Part shown: positions 1-7,686 of the stretch, piece after piece
Position numbering within the stretch: the first letter of the stretch is position 1
How the letters are laid out: every line of letters starts with the position of its first letter
Source of the DNA: QWPN01 sp044360305
GTDB lineage: Bacteria; Planctomycetota; Planctomycetia; Pirellulales; UBA1268
Length of the DNA stretch: 20,452 nucleotides
Reading direction: 5' to 3'
NCBI GenBank assembly: GCA_044360305.1
Contig: JBIKKQ010000048.1
Span: 1-20,452 of the forward strand
The notes under the pieces: generated by a model
Databases searched by the model: none
What the model was told of the DNA's origin: nothing
Seen by the model: only the letters and a program-made list of their open reading frames with translations
Position numbers and translations under genes: made by a program

Positions 1-112
1 GCCCTGCTCCATGCCGTGGGCGTCAAGGGAGAGGAGGCGGAGAAGTTCGGCGAACTCGACCGGGAAATGCCGAAGGACGCCCAGGCGGGCCCGCTGGCCG
101 AGATCCTCGCCT
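1..112 (+). repeat. Direct repeat, copy 1 (3' end of DUF1552 gene)
   Basis: These 112 bases match 1515-1626 without a mismatch. The match may extend further left, beyond the window edge. It ends abruptly inside the stop codons (TGA versus TAG). Confidence 0.95.
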
Positions 113-114
113 GA
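1..114 (+). CDS. C-terminal tail of a DUF1552-family protein (partial, 5' end outside window)
   Basis: The window opens inside a reading frame that encodes 37 residues and stops with TGA at 112-114. The encoded peptide is identical, residue for residue, to the C-terminus of the complete DUF1552 protein ending at 1628, so this is the end of a second, upstream DUF1552 paralogue in the same orientation. Only the helical C-terminal tail is visible. No catalytic or signal region can be judged. The first 112 bases are identical to 1515-1626, while the stop codons differ (TGA here, TAG there). Whether the rest of the upstream gene is equally similar, or whether it is intact, cannot be seen. It could also be an assembly effect if the sequence ends in a collapsed repeat. 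Function is unknown for the family. Confidence 0.75.
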   Translation, partial: ALLHAVGVKGEEAEKFGELDREMPKDAQAGPLAEILA

Positions 115-120
115 CGCCCG

Positions 121-155
121 GGCGACGCCCTCGAGCCCACGTCGATGGCGTCGCC
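121..155 (+). terminator. Hairpin between the two DUF1552 genes, possible terminator
   Basis: GGCGACGCC (121-129) and GGCGTCGCC (147-155) form a perfect 9-bp GC-rich stem with a 17-base loop, starting seven bases after the TGA of the upstream gene. There is no T-tract after the stem, so an intrinsic terminator is only a suggestion. An mRNA-stabilising or processing hairpin is equally possible. Confidence 0.35.
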
Positions 156-242
156 AGGGTCGAAGAAATCTGCAAACCCCCGGCGTCCCCTCACGAAAGT
201 CTTGTGACAGGTCTGGTACCACCCCGAAGAAAAGGTGCACGA

Positions 243-1628
243 ATGACCGGCTTCCCCCATTCGTTCCTCACCCCCGATCGCATCGACCGCCGCGCCGTCC
301 TCAAGGGCGTCTCGCTCGGCGCCGGGGCCGTCGTCCTCCAGCCGTTCCTGAATTCGCTCGCCGCCCAGGCCGCCGGACAGGCGCCCCCCGCGCGGATCGT
401 TTTCTTCATGGAGCAGAACGGCCTCTGGCCGGACAATATTCAGCCCAAGGGGGTTGACCTGAATGCCAAGAACAAGGACCTGATCGACCGGCCACTCGCC
501 GACCTCGAACTCCCCGATCCGATCGCGCCGCTGGCGCCGTTCAAGGACCGGATGGCGATCATCCAGAAGCTGTCCCACAAGATCTCCGGAGCCGGCGATC
601 ACAGCAAGAATTTTGGCGGCCTCGGCTGCTACAACTGGCGGAAGGGTCCGGCCGGCCAGACAGTCGACCACGCCTTCGCCGCGGCCCAGTCGAGCATCAT
701 TCCGGTCGTGGGCCTCGGCGTGCCGGCGGCCGCCGGTTCGGTCTTCATGACAAACACGTCGGCGATCGCGGCGAAAAAGCCGCTGTCGTTGATCTGCAGC
801 CCACAGATCGCCTTCCAGACGCTGTTCGGCAGCGTGGCCGAGGGGGACGCCGCCCGGGTATTCAACTCGAAGAACAGGCTCCTCGACTGGATCCGTTCCG
901 ACGTCCGCCGCGTCCGCGATGCGCTCCCGGCGATGGACCGGGAAAAGCTCGACAGCTACCTCGATGCCTTCGACCAGATGCGGGTCCGTCAGGACAAGAT
1001 CGCGACGATCAAGGATCGGCTCAAGGCCAACGAGCCGGCCACCGACAAGTTCAAGAGCGACAAGAACACCGACCGGTTCGAGGCCCAGTGCGCCATCGCG
1101 GCCGCGGCCCTCGCCGGCGGGCTGACGAACGTGGTCACGATCGACGCCTCATGCAGCCATTCGTACCACCTCTGGAAGGCGCTGGGGGTTGAAAAAGAAG
1201 GGCATTGGATCGGTCACCAGGAAGGGACCCCTGATGCCATCCGGGACACTGCCATCATTCGCCGCTTCCACGCCGAACGGGTCGCCCAGATGGCCCAGCG
1301 GCTCGATTCCATCAAGGAAGGCAATGGCACGATGCTCGACAACACGCTCATCGTCTGGATGAGCGATTCCGGCGAGAGGCATCATGGGTTCTGCAGCGAG
1401 TGGCCGTTGGTGCTCGTCGGCGGCCTCGGCGACCGGATCAAGACCGCCGGCCGGTTCCTCCAGTACCCGGCCTACGGGACTGCGGGCAACCGTACGATCC
1501 GCAACTTCTACCTCGCCCTGCTCCATGCCGTGGGCGTCAAGGGAGAGGAGGCGGAGAAGTTCGGCGAACTCGACCGGGAAATGCCGAAGGACGCCCAGGC
1601 GGGCCCGCTGGCCGAGATCCTCGCCTAG
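243..1628 (+). CDS. DUF1552 domain protein, Tat-type exported
   Basis: This encodes about 461 residues, near the usual length of DUF1552 proteins (roughly 430-470). The N-terminus carries a twin-arginine motif, DRRAVLKG at residues 15-22, followed by a hydrophobic Gly/Ala/Val stretch, so export in folded form by Tat is likely. After the signal the mature chain begins with the 'RIVFFMEQNGLWPDN' region typical of the family. The C-terminal half has 'DNTLIVWMSDSGERHH' (around 380), a segment recalling the alkaline-phosphatase/sulfatase-like fold seen in the related DUF1501 family. The molecular function is not known. In planctomycetes such genes often sit beside DUF1592-type cytochrome c genes; that partner is not in this window. 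I chose the ATG at 243 because it places the Tat motif 15 residues in; an in-frame start at 204 would add 13 residues. A tandem paralogue lies directly upstream. Confidence 0.88.
   Translation: MTGFPHSFLTPDRIDRRAVLKGVSLGAGAVVLQPFLNSLAAQAAGQAPPARIVFFMEQNGLWPDNIQPKGVDLNAKNKDLIDRPLADLELPDPIAPLAPFKDRMAIIQKLSHKISGAGDHSKNFGGLGCYNWRKGPAGQTVDHAFAAAQSSIIPVVGLGVPAAAGSVFMTNTSAIAAKKPLSLICSPQIAFQTLFGSVAEGDAARVFNSKNRLLDWIRSDVRRVRDALPAMDREKLDSYLDAFDQMRVRQDKIATIKDRLKANEPATDKFKSDKNTDRFEAQCAIAAAALAGGLTNVVTIDASCSHSYHLWKALGVEKEGHWIGHQEGTPDAIRDTAIIRRFHAERVAQMAQRLDSIKEGNGTMLDNTLIVWMSDSGERHHGFCSEWPLVLVGGLGDRIKTAGRFLQYPAYGTAGNRTIRNFYLALLHAVGVKGEEAEKFGELDREMPKDAQAGPLAEILA
1515..1626 (+). repeat. Direct repeat, copy 2 (3' end of DUF1552 gene)
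   Basis: This is the second copy of the 112-base identical segment. It covers the last 37 sense codons of the complete DUF1552 gene and the first base of its TAG stop. Complete identity even at third codon positions points to recent duplication or gene conversion rather than protein-level constraint. Confidence 0.95.
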
Positions 1629-1668
1629 TCCGCGTCCGCCGTCGGGCGCCGCCAGCCAGATCGTCCGC

Positions 1669-1677
1669 TGGTACACT
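1669..1677 (+). promoter_or_regulatory. Extended -10 promoter element of miaB
   Basis: TGGTACACT is a TGn-extended -10 with hexamer TACACT at 1672-1677. The same nine bases occur upstream of argB on the other strand (18416-18424). No convincing -35 lies 16-18 bases upstream, as is common for extended -10 promoters. A start about seven bases downstream would fall at or next to the ATG at 1685, giving a leaderless or nearly leaderless mRNA. Confidence 0.5.
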
Positions 1678-1684
1678 CTGCGGC

Positions 1685-3181
1685 ATGAGGAAGCGGCTCT
1701 GGATCGAGACCGTCGGCTGCCAGATGAACGTGCTCGACAGCGAGCTCGTGGTGGCGGCGCTGCGTCGCCAGGGCTGGGATTTGGCCACGTCCGGCGCCGA
1801 CGCCGACGCCGTGTTCTTCAACACCTGCAGCGTCCGCCAGCATGCCGAGGACAAGATCTACTCGGCTCTCGGCCGGGTGCGGATCGAGAAGGCGAAGCGG
1901 CCCGACCTGGTCGTCGGCGTGCTCGGCTGCATGGCCCAGAAGGATCAGGATCTGATCCGGCGCCGCGCCCCGTGGGTCGATCTCGTGGTCGGCCCCGGCC
2001 AGCTGCACCAGGTGCCGGCGCTGGTCGCGAGCGTGCTCGCCGGCGGCGGGCCGCGGCAGGAGGTGAGCCTCGACCGCAAGGGGTCGAGCCGGGACGCGAT
2101 CGCCCGGAGCTTCGAGAGCTACGACCCGGACCGCGACCCCGGCATGCGGACTACGCCCTTCCAGGCCTTCGTGCGGACGCAGACCGGCTGCGACAAGTTC
2201 TGCGCGTTCTGCGTCGTGCCCCACGTCCGCGGGCCGGAGCAGGCCCGGGCCCCCGACACGATCCTCGCCGAGGCGAGAAAACTGGTCGCCGAGGGCTGCC
2301 GCGAGATCACGCTCATCGGCCAGACCGTCAACAGTTATCGCTGGTCGGACGGCGGCCGGACGACGCAACTCGCCGACCTGCTCGTCCACCTCGACGGCAT
2401 CGACGGCCTTGACCGCATCAAGTTCGTGACCAATTACCCACGGGACATGACCGACGACCTGATCGCGGCCGTCCGTGACCTCCCCAAGGTCAGCCACTAC
2501 CTCCACGTGCCGGCCCAGCACGGCTCCGACGCCACGCTCGCCCGGATGAAGCGCGGCTACACGATCGGCGAATACATGGAGATGCTCGGCCGGATCCGGG
2601 CGGCGATCCCAGCGGCGGCGGTCACCAGCGACTTCATCGTCGGCTTCTGCGGCGAGACCGACGCCGAGTTCCAGGCCACGCTCGACCTCGTGCGCACCGC
2701 CGGCTTCAAGAACTCGTTCATCTTCAAATACAGCCCGCGGCCCGGCACCAAAGCCCACGAGCGACTCGCCGACGACGTCCCCGAGGAGGTCAAGAAGGAG
2801 CGGCACCGCCTGCTCCTCGAGGCCCAGGAGGACGTCAGCCTGGCCGGCAACCGGCGGTTCGTCGGCACGCGCCAGCAGGTGCTCGTCGAGGGACTGTCGG
2901 TCCGGGACGAGAAGCGGAGGGCCGCCGCGGAGCCCGACGCCACGCCGCAATTGACGGGCCGCACGATGTGCGACCGGATCGTGGTGTTCGACGCCCCGCT
3001 GCGGCTCGTCGGCCGGATCGTGGACGTGGACATCGTCTCCGCCGCGGCCTGGTCGCTCACCGGCGTCGTCGCCGACGGCCTCGCCGACGCCGTCCCGCTC
3101 GACGGCCTGCGATTCGCCGCCGAGACGCCACCGCTCTATCAGATCGCGACTTCGCTCCCCGGGCGGGCTGCCGGAGGATGA
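1685..3181 (+). CDS. miaB: tRNA-2-methylthio-N6-dimethylallyladenosine synthase MiaB
   Basis: MiaB is a cytoplasmic radical-SAM methylthiotransferase that adds a methylthio group to i6A37 in tRNAs reading UNN codons. The product has 498 residues. The N-terminal UPF0004 domain shows the three cysteines for the auxiliary [4Fe-4S] cluster: C12 (ETVGCQMN), C48 (FFNTCSVR) and C82 (LGCMAQ). The radical-SAM cluster motif is C169-x3-C173-x2-C176 in CDKFCAFCVVPHVRG. 'FKYSPRPGTKA' is a hallmark of MiaB rather than MtaB or RimO. A TRAM domain follows at the C-terminus, where the family's tRNA-binding strands are interrupted by a charged insert (KRRAAAEPDATPQ). The ATG at 1685 starts the protein directly at the first beta strand; there is no clear Shine-Dalgarno sequence, in keeping with a leaderless transcript. 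The TGA stop is separated by one base from the GTG of glnE, so the two genes are probably cotranscribed and translationally coupled. Confidence 0.95.
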   Translation: MRKRLWIETVGCQMNVLDSELVVAALRRQGWDLATSGADADAVFFNTCSVRQHAEDKIYSALGRVRIEKAKRPDLVVGVLGCMAQKDQDLIRRRAPWVDLVVGPGQLHQVPALVASVLAGGGPRQEVSLDRKGSSRDAIARSFESYDPDRDPGMRTTPFQAFVRTQTGCDKFCAFCVVPHVRGPEQARAPDTILAEARKLVAEGCREITLIGQTVNSYRWSDGGRTTQLADLLVHLDGIDGLDRIKFVTNYPRDMTDDLIAAVRDLPKVSHYLHVPAQHGSDATLARMKRGYTIGEYMEMLGRIRAAIPAAAVTSDFIVGFCGETDAEFQATLDLVRTAGFKNSFIFKYSPRPGTKAHERLADDVPEEVKKERHRLLLEAQEDVSLAGNRRFVGTRQQVLVEGLSVRDEKRRAAAEPDATPQLTGRTMCDRIVVFDAPLRLVGRIVDVDIVSAAAWSLTGVVADGLADAVPLDGLRFAAETPPLYQIATSLPGRAAGG

Positions 3182-3182
3182 G

Positions 3183-6100
3183 GTGACGCCCCCCGTTGGA
3201 CGCAACGCGAGGCGGACCGACGACGCGGCCGCGGGCGCCGCCGACGCCCCCGATATCGGTCGGCTGCTCGCCGATCCGCAGGCGGCGGCCGCCTGGGGGC
3301 GGGCCGCCGGGCTTGCCGACCCCGCGGCCGCCGAGCGGATGCTCGCATCCCTCGCCGGCCACGGCCTCGGCCCGGACCTGCTCGCCGGCCTCTGCGGGCG
3401 ACTCGGGCAGCTCCTGCCCCGGCTCGCCGATCCCGACCGCGTCCTCGTCGCCTTCGAGCGGTTCGTCGGCGGCGTCCGCAGTCCGCTGGCGGCGGCGACG
3501 CTCTTCGACCGTGATCCAGCGGCCCTCGACACGCTGCTGCGGCTGTTCGCCGCCAGCCCCTTCCTCGCCGAGATCGTGATCGCCGATCCCGAGGCCTGGG
3601 AGCGGGTCCGGCTCGACCAGGGGCGACCGGAGAAGCCGGCGACGCTGGCGACGGCGCTCTCGGCCGAGGTGCGTCTGCTCGGCCGCGGCACCGCCAACGA
3701 CGGCGAGGCGGTGCTCCGGGCGCTCCGCCGGTTCAAACGCCGCGAACTGCTCCGGATCGCGTACGGCGACATCGTGGCCGGCCAGCGGCTGGAGACGGTC
3801 GTCGGCCAGTTGTCCCACGTGGCCGACTGCGTCGTGCAGGCGGCGGTCGAGGCGGCGCTAACCCGGGTCGAGGAGCGACGCGGCGAGCCGCGGGGACCGG
3901 GCGGGGAGCGGGTCGGCCTCGCCGTCATCGCCCTCGGCAAGCTCGGCGGCGCCGAGCTCAACTATTCCAGCGACATCGACCTGGTGTTCGTCTTCTCGGC
4001 CGACGGCCGGGTGGACGGACCGAAGCCCTGCACCAACCAGGAGTTCTTCGACCGCGTCGTCCAGGAGGCGGTGCGGCTGATCGCCGAGCCGACCGATCTG
4101 GGCGCGGCCTATCGGGTGGACCTGCGGCTCCGGCCGCACGGCTCCGCCGGTCCGGCCGCGGTCCCGCTCGAGGCGATGCTCCAGTACTACGACCGGCTCG
4201 GCCGCACCTGGGAGCGGCAGGCGTGGGTCAAGGCCCGCTGCGTGGCGGGCGACCGGGAGCTGGGCGAGCGGCTGCTCGCCGAGCTGCAGCCGTGGATCTA
4301 CCGGCGCTGGCTGACCCGCGCCGACATCAGCGGCATCAAGGCACTCAAGCGCCGGATCGAGCGCCGGGCGCGGGAGGCCGGCGGCGAATCCCACGACGTC
4401 AAGCATGGCCGGGGTGGAATCCGCGACGTCGAGTTCACGATCCAGTTCCTCCAGCTCCTCGGCGGCGGCGACACGCCCGAGGTGCGGACCGGGACGACGC
4501 TCGACGCGATCCGCCGGCTCGCGGAGGCGGGGGCGCTCACCGATCAGGAGCGGGAAATCCTCGAGCGCACCTACACGCTGCTGCGGACCGCGGAGCACCG
4601 GCTGCAAATCCTCTACGACAGGCAGACGCACGCCCTGCCGACCGACGAGAACGAGTTCGGCAGGCTCGCGGCCCGGATGGGCTACGGCAGCGACGCGGCG
4701 GGCCGCGACCGGCTCCGGGCCGAGCTCGCCGAGGCGACGGCCCTGAACCGCAAAATCCTCGACCATCTTCTCCACGACGCCTTTCCGGACGACGACACGC
4801 CGGAGCCCGAGGTCGATCTCGTGCTCGATCCCGAGCCGGCCGCCGACACCGTCCGGGAGGTGCTCGGCCGGCACGGCTTTCGCGACGTGGCCGCGGCCCA
4901 TCGGGCGCTGGTGGGCCTCGGGGAGGAACGGGTCCGGTTCCTGTCCACGAGGCGCTGTCGCCACTTTCTCGCCGCCATCGCCCCGCGGCTGCTGGCCGCG
5001 ATCGGCCGGACGCCCGACCCCGACGCGACGCTCGGCAACCTCGCCGCCGTCAGCGACTCGCTCGGCGGCAAGGGGGTGCTGTGGGAACTGTTCAGTTTCA
5101 ATCCCGCCTCGCTCGACCTGACGGTCAAGCTCTGCTCGTCGAGCCCGTTCCTCGCCCGGCTGCTGGTGGGCAATCCCGGCATGATCGACGAGCTGCTCGA
5201 CAGCCTGCTGATCGAGCGGCTGCCGACGCCGGCGGCCCTCGAGGCGAGCCTCGAGGAACTGTGCCGCAACGCGGTCGATGCGGAGCCGATCCTCCACGCC
5301 TTCAAGGCGTCGCAGCAGCTGCGCGTGGGCGTCCGTGACATCCTCGGCCGCGAGGATGCCGAGCGCGTGACCGGCGCCCTGTCGGCGATCGCCGAGGCGG
5401 TCGTCCGCGTCGTGGTCGCCCGCGAGCGGAGCCGGCTCGTGGACCGGCTCGGTGAGCCCCTGGCCCGCGACGGCGGGCCCGCGCAGGCCGTGGTGCTCGC
5501 GATGGGGAAGTTTGGCGGCCGGGAGATGAACTACGCCAGCGACGTGGACGTGGTCTTTCTCTACGACCACGACGGTGAGTCGAGCCCGCGACGTCGCGGC
5601 GCCGCGGGCACGAGCAACGCCCACTTCTTCGGCGAACTCGCCCAGCGCACGATGCGGGTGTTCAATGCCTTCGGCCCGCAGGGGCGGCTGTTCGAGATGG
5701 ACTCCCGGCTCCGGCCGAGCGGCCGCAGCGGTCCGGCCGCCCTGCCGCTCGACGAGTTCGCCCGCTACTTCGCCGCCGACGGGCCGGCGGCCGTGTGGGA
5801 GCGGCAGGCGCTGGTCAAGGCCCGGGCGGTGCTCGGCCCGCCGGAGGCCGTGGCCCGGCTGGAGGCGATCCGCGTTGCCGCCGCCTTCGAACACCCGTGG
5901 ACCGCCGAGGACGTGGAGGCGATCCGCCGGATGCGCTACCGGATGGAGCAGGGCGCGCGGACCAGCAATCTGAAACGCGGGCCTGGGGGCGTGGTGGACA
6001 TCGAGTTCGTCGTCCAGGTGCTCCAGCTCGTGCACGGCGGCCGCGAGCCGCGGCTGCGCACCACGGAAACGCTCGCCGGTCTCGGCCTGCTCCACGAGGC

Positions 6101-6395
6101 GGGCCACCTCTCGGCGGAGCGGTTCACCTTCCTGGAGCGGGCCTACCGCACGCTGCGGTCGATCGAGGGGCGGCTTCGGCTGCTCGACGCCGCCGCGCGG
6201 CACGACTTCCCCGCCACCCCGGAGGAGCAGCGGAAGCTCGCCCATCTCCTCGGCTACGACAGGCCTGACCTGCTGGTGCAGGACGTGCAGTCGATCACGT
6301 CGCGGACACGGGCCGAGTTCGAGCGAATCTTCAACGAGACGGAGACCCGGCTGCAGGGTCACGGCGCCGCCGGAGGATCGCCGACGGCGCCGTGA
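3183..6395 (+). CDS. glnE: Bifunctional glutamine synthetase adenylyltransferase/deadenylase GlnE
   Basis: GlnE controls glutamine synthetase by attaching AMP to, and phosphorolytically removing it from, a tyrosine of each subunit, in response to PII and glutamine. The 1070-residue product has the duplicated architecture of the family (E. coli GlnE has 946). The N-terminal half, usually the deadenylase, has GKLGGAELNYSSDIDLVF from residue 252, with metal-binding D264 and D266. The C-terminal half has GKFGGREMNYASDVDVVF from 775, with D787 and D789. Each half is followed by its partner motif: GRGGIRDVEFTIQFLQL in the first and GPGGVVDIEFVVQVLQL in the second. Both active sites therefore look intact. 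The start is the GTG at 3183, one base after the miaB stop. The N-terminal 100 residues are Ala/Gly/Asp-rich and poorly conserved, so a later start is possible. No glnA, glnB or glnD is in the window. The gene ends 21 bases from a converging gene. Confidence 0.95.
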   Translation: MTPPVGRNARRTDDAAAGAADAPDIGRLLADPQAAAAWGRAAGLADPAAAERMLASLAGHGLGPDLLAGLCGRLGQLLPRLADPDRVLVAFERFVGGVRSPLAAATLFDRDPAALDTLLRLFAASPFLAEIVIADPEAWERVRLDQGRPEKPATLATALSAEVRLLGRGTANDGEAVLRALRRFKRRELLRIAYGDIVAGQRLETVVGQLSHVADCVVQAAVEAALTRVEERRGEPRGPGGERVGLAVIALGKLGGAELNYSSDIDLVFVFSADGRVDGPKPCTNQEFFDRVVQEAVRLIAEPTDLGAAYRVDLRLRPHGSAGPAAVPLEAMLQYYDRLGRTWERQAWVKARCVAGDRELGERLLAELQPWIYRRWLTRADISGIKALKRRIERRAREAGGESHDVKHGRGGIRDVEFTIQFLQLLGGGDTPEVRTGTTLDAIRRLAEAGALTDQEREILERTYTLLRTAEHRLQILYDRQTHALPTDENEFGRLAARMGYGSDAAGRDRLRAELAEATALNRKILDHLLHDAFPDDDTPEPEVDLVLDPEPAADTVREVLGRHGFRDVAAAHRALVGLGEERVRFLSTRRCRHFLAAIAPRLLAAIGRTPDPDATLGNLAAVSDSLGGKGVLWELFSFNPASLDLTVKLCSSSPFLARLLVGNPGMIDELLDSLLIERLPTPAALEASLEELCRNAVDAEPILHAFKASQQLRVGVRDILGREDAERVTGALSAIAEAVVRVVVARERSRLVDRLGEPLARDGGPAQAVVLAMGKFGGREMNYASDVDVVFLYDHDGESSPRRRGAAGTSNAHFFGELAQRTMRVFNAFGPQGRLFEMDSRLRPSGRSGPAALPLDEFARYFAADGPAAVWERQALVKARAVLGPPEAVARLEAIRVAAAFEHPWTAEDVEAIRRMRYRMEQGARTSNLKRGPGGVVDIEFVVQVLQLVHGGREPRLRTTETLAGLGLLHEAGHLSAERFTFLERAYRTLRSIEGRLRLLDAAARHDFPATPEEQRKLAHLLGYDRPDLLVQDVQSITSRTRAEFERIFNETETRLQGHGAAGGSPTAP

Positions 6396-6416
6396 CCGGC
6401 AGGCCGCGTCCCCGGT

Positions 6417-7373
6417 TCAGCCCGGGAGGCCGGCGTGGAGTCGGGCCTGGCCTGCGATGTCGAGACCGACATCGCGGCTCCAGGCGGCGAGCAGGAGCCG
6501 CTGCACCGGCCCCGGCCGCCCCGTGCCGACGGGCCGACCGTCGAACCGGGTCGCCGGCAGGATGCAGTTCGGCGTGCTGGTGAGCAGGATCTCCTCCGCG
6601 GCGGCAAGGTCCGCGACGCGGAGCGAATCCCGGCGGCAGGAGATGCCCGCCGCGGCGGCCAGCCGCTCGAGCTGGGCGAGGCTCACGCCGGGAAGCGCGT
6701 CGGCCGCGGGGGGCGACACGATCGCGCCGCGCTGGACGATCGCCACGTTCGCCGTCGTTGTCTCGCTGATCCGGCCGTCGGCATGGGCGATCACGGCCCG
6801 CGCGCCGGGCTCGGTCGCACGCGCCTCGCGGTCGGCGAGAAAATAATGCAGCCGACTGCGGACCTTGGCGTGGATCGGCCAGCAGGTCTCCGGCACCTGC
6901 GTGATCGACACCGTCCGCAGTGCGACCCCCTCCTCGTAGGCCGCGGCCCACGACCGAAAGGCGAGCGGGAAGGAGTGAATCATGGCCCGGGGCGTCCCCG
7001 CCCGTCCTTCGTGCTGCGCCGGATGGTCACCCGGCGTGACGACGATCACGACGGCGAGGTCCGGCCCGGGGTCGCGACCTGCGGCTGCGGCCGTGGCCAG
7101 CCGGTGATTGTGGGCAGCCAGCCGGTCGGCGGCCGCGAGGAGATCGGTCGTCGTCGCGGCGGGCGCGTGGCCGACGGCCGCGAGCGAGGCGGCGAGCCGG
7201 GCGGCGTGGGGAGCGGGGAGGAACAGCCGGCCGCGAAAGGTCCGCAACTGCTCGGTGACGGCCGCACCGAGGACGAACCCGGCATCACCCACAGGCAGGC
7301 AGAGATCCGCCCGGGGGATGAACCGGCCGTCCAGCCAGGCCACGTCCCCGGGAATCGCGTCGCTCGCAGACAT
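6417..7373 (-). CDS. Class IV PLP-dependent aminotransferase
   Basis: This encodes 318 residues of the fold-type IV family, which includes branched-chain aminotransferase (IlvE), D-amino-acid aminotransferase and aminodeoxychorismate lyase (PabC). Landmarks are 'WLDGRFIPRADLCLPVGDAG' near residue 13, the candidate Schiff-base lysine K170 in PIHAKVRSRLHYFLAD, the PLP-region glutamate E204 in GRISETTTANVAIV, and the late LLTSTPNCILP / DGRPVGTGRPGP segment. The motif around the lysine differs from classical IlvE, so I do not assign a substrate. Aminodeoxychorismate lyase-like or an uncharacterised planctomycete branch are both possible. The frame stays open upstream through the tRNA gene, but the ATG at 7373 is chosen because the conserved domain starts about 10 residues later and everything upstream is tRNA-Ala. 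The gene starts only 8 bases after the tRNA end and may be read from the tRNA promoter. It converges with glnE, 21 bases apart. Confidence 0.88.
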   Translation of the reverse strand: MSASDAIPGDVAWLDGRFIPRADLCLPVGDAGFVLGAAVTEQLRTFRGRLFLPAPHAARLAASLAAVGHAPAATTTDLLAAADRLAAHNHRLATAAAAGRDPGPDLAVVIVVTPGDHPAQHEGRAGTPRAMIHSFPLAFRSWAAAYEEGVALRTVSITQVPETCWPIHAKVRSRLHYFLADREARATEPGARAVIAHADGRISETTTANVAIVQRGAIVSPPAADALPGVSLAQLERLAAAAGISCRRDSLRVADLAAAEEILLTSTPNCILPATRFDGRPVGTGRPGPVQRLLLAAWSRDVGLDIAGQARLHAGLPG

Positions 7374-7381
7374 CACGTCAG

Positions 7382-7454
7382 TGGAGGATAGGGGATTCGA
7401 ACCCCTGACCTTCTGGCTGCCAGCCAGACGCTCTCCCAATTGAGCTAATCCCCC
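7382..7454 (-). tRNA. tRNA-Ala, anticodon GGC
   Basis: This 73-base cloverleaf has acceptor GGGGGAT pairing with ATCCTCC, D-stem GCTC/GAGC, anticodon stem TCTGG/CCAGA with loop CTGGCAG (anticodon GGC, reading GCC), and T-arm AGGGG TTCGAAT CCCCT. The acceptor contains the G3:U70 wobble pair, the identity element of alanine tRNA, and the discriminator is A73. The 3' CCA is not encoded and must be added by nucleotidyltransferase. GCC is a heavily used codon in this high-GC genome. Confidence 0.97.
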
Positions 7455-7518
7455 GAGGAAGCATGCGGGTCGCGATGCCTGCGAGCGGGTCCCTGGGAAC
7501 CGGCGATTTCTCCCTGCG

Positions 7519-7547
7519 AACCTATCGCCGCGGCCGCCGCCTGTCAA
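7519..7547 (-). promoter_or_regulatory. Sigma-70-type promoter of tRNA-Ala
   Basis: Reading the minus strand, a perfect TTGACA (7547-7542) is followed by exactly 17 bases and TAGGTT (7524-7519). Transcription would start near 7512, about 58 bases before the mature tRNA. It is the best consensus-like promoter in the window. Confidence 0.7.
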
Positions 7548-7619
7548 CGCGAGGGCCGCGGCACCGGCCGGGCGGGAAAAATGACGCTGGCGACGGCGCG
7601 AATCGCGAAGCAGACTGTC

Positions 7620-7650
7620 GGCACGGGGTCCGGCACGGGGCCGCGGCCCC
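7620..7650. repeat. Short direct repeat and 14-bp palindrome in intergenic region
   Basis: GGCACGGGG occurs at 7620-7628 and again at 7632-7640, and runs into the perfect palindrome GGGGCCGCGGCCCC (7637-7650). It lies 36 bases before the start codon at 7687, so it could be an operator or a chance product of GC-rich DNA. Apart from this and the tRNA promoter, I see nothing else in the 232 bases between 7455 and 7686. Confidence 0.3.
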
Positions 7651-7686
7651 GCCCCTGCAGCCATCCGTCAGCCCCCGGCCGTCCGC

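Noticed and set aside
202..207. TTGTGA as a possible Rex operator half-site
   Set aside because: There is no matching TCACAA half at the proper spacing and no reason for Rex to control this DUF1552 gene.
1625..3961. Open frame of 778 codons on the minus strand opposite miaB and the start of glnE
   Set aside because: Antisense to well-supported genes, with low-complexity composition and no ribosome site.
3858..6362. Open frame of 834 codons on the minus strand opposite glnE
   Set aside because: It mirrors a gene with clear GlnE motifs; high GC leaves the complementary frame free of stops. The translation is low-complexity Arg/Gly/Ala/Glu without domains.
6411..6426. CCCGG/CCGGG hairpin at the glnE-aminotransferase convergence as terminator
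   Set aside because: Only five pairs, no T-tract, and it overlaps the stop codon of the minus-strand gene.
7382..7664. Longer N-terminus for the class IV aminotransferase
   Set aside because: The in-frame extension translates tRNA-Ala and its promoter; the ATG at 7373 fits the family.
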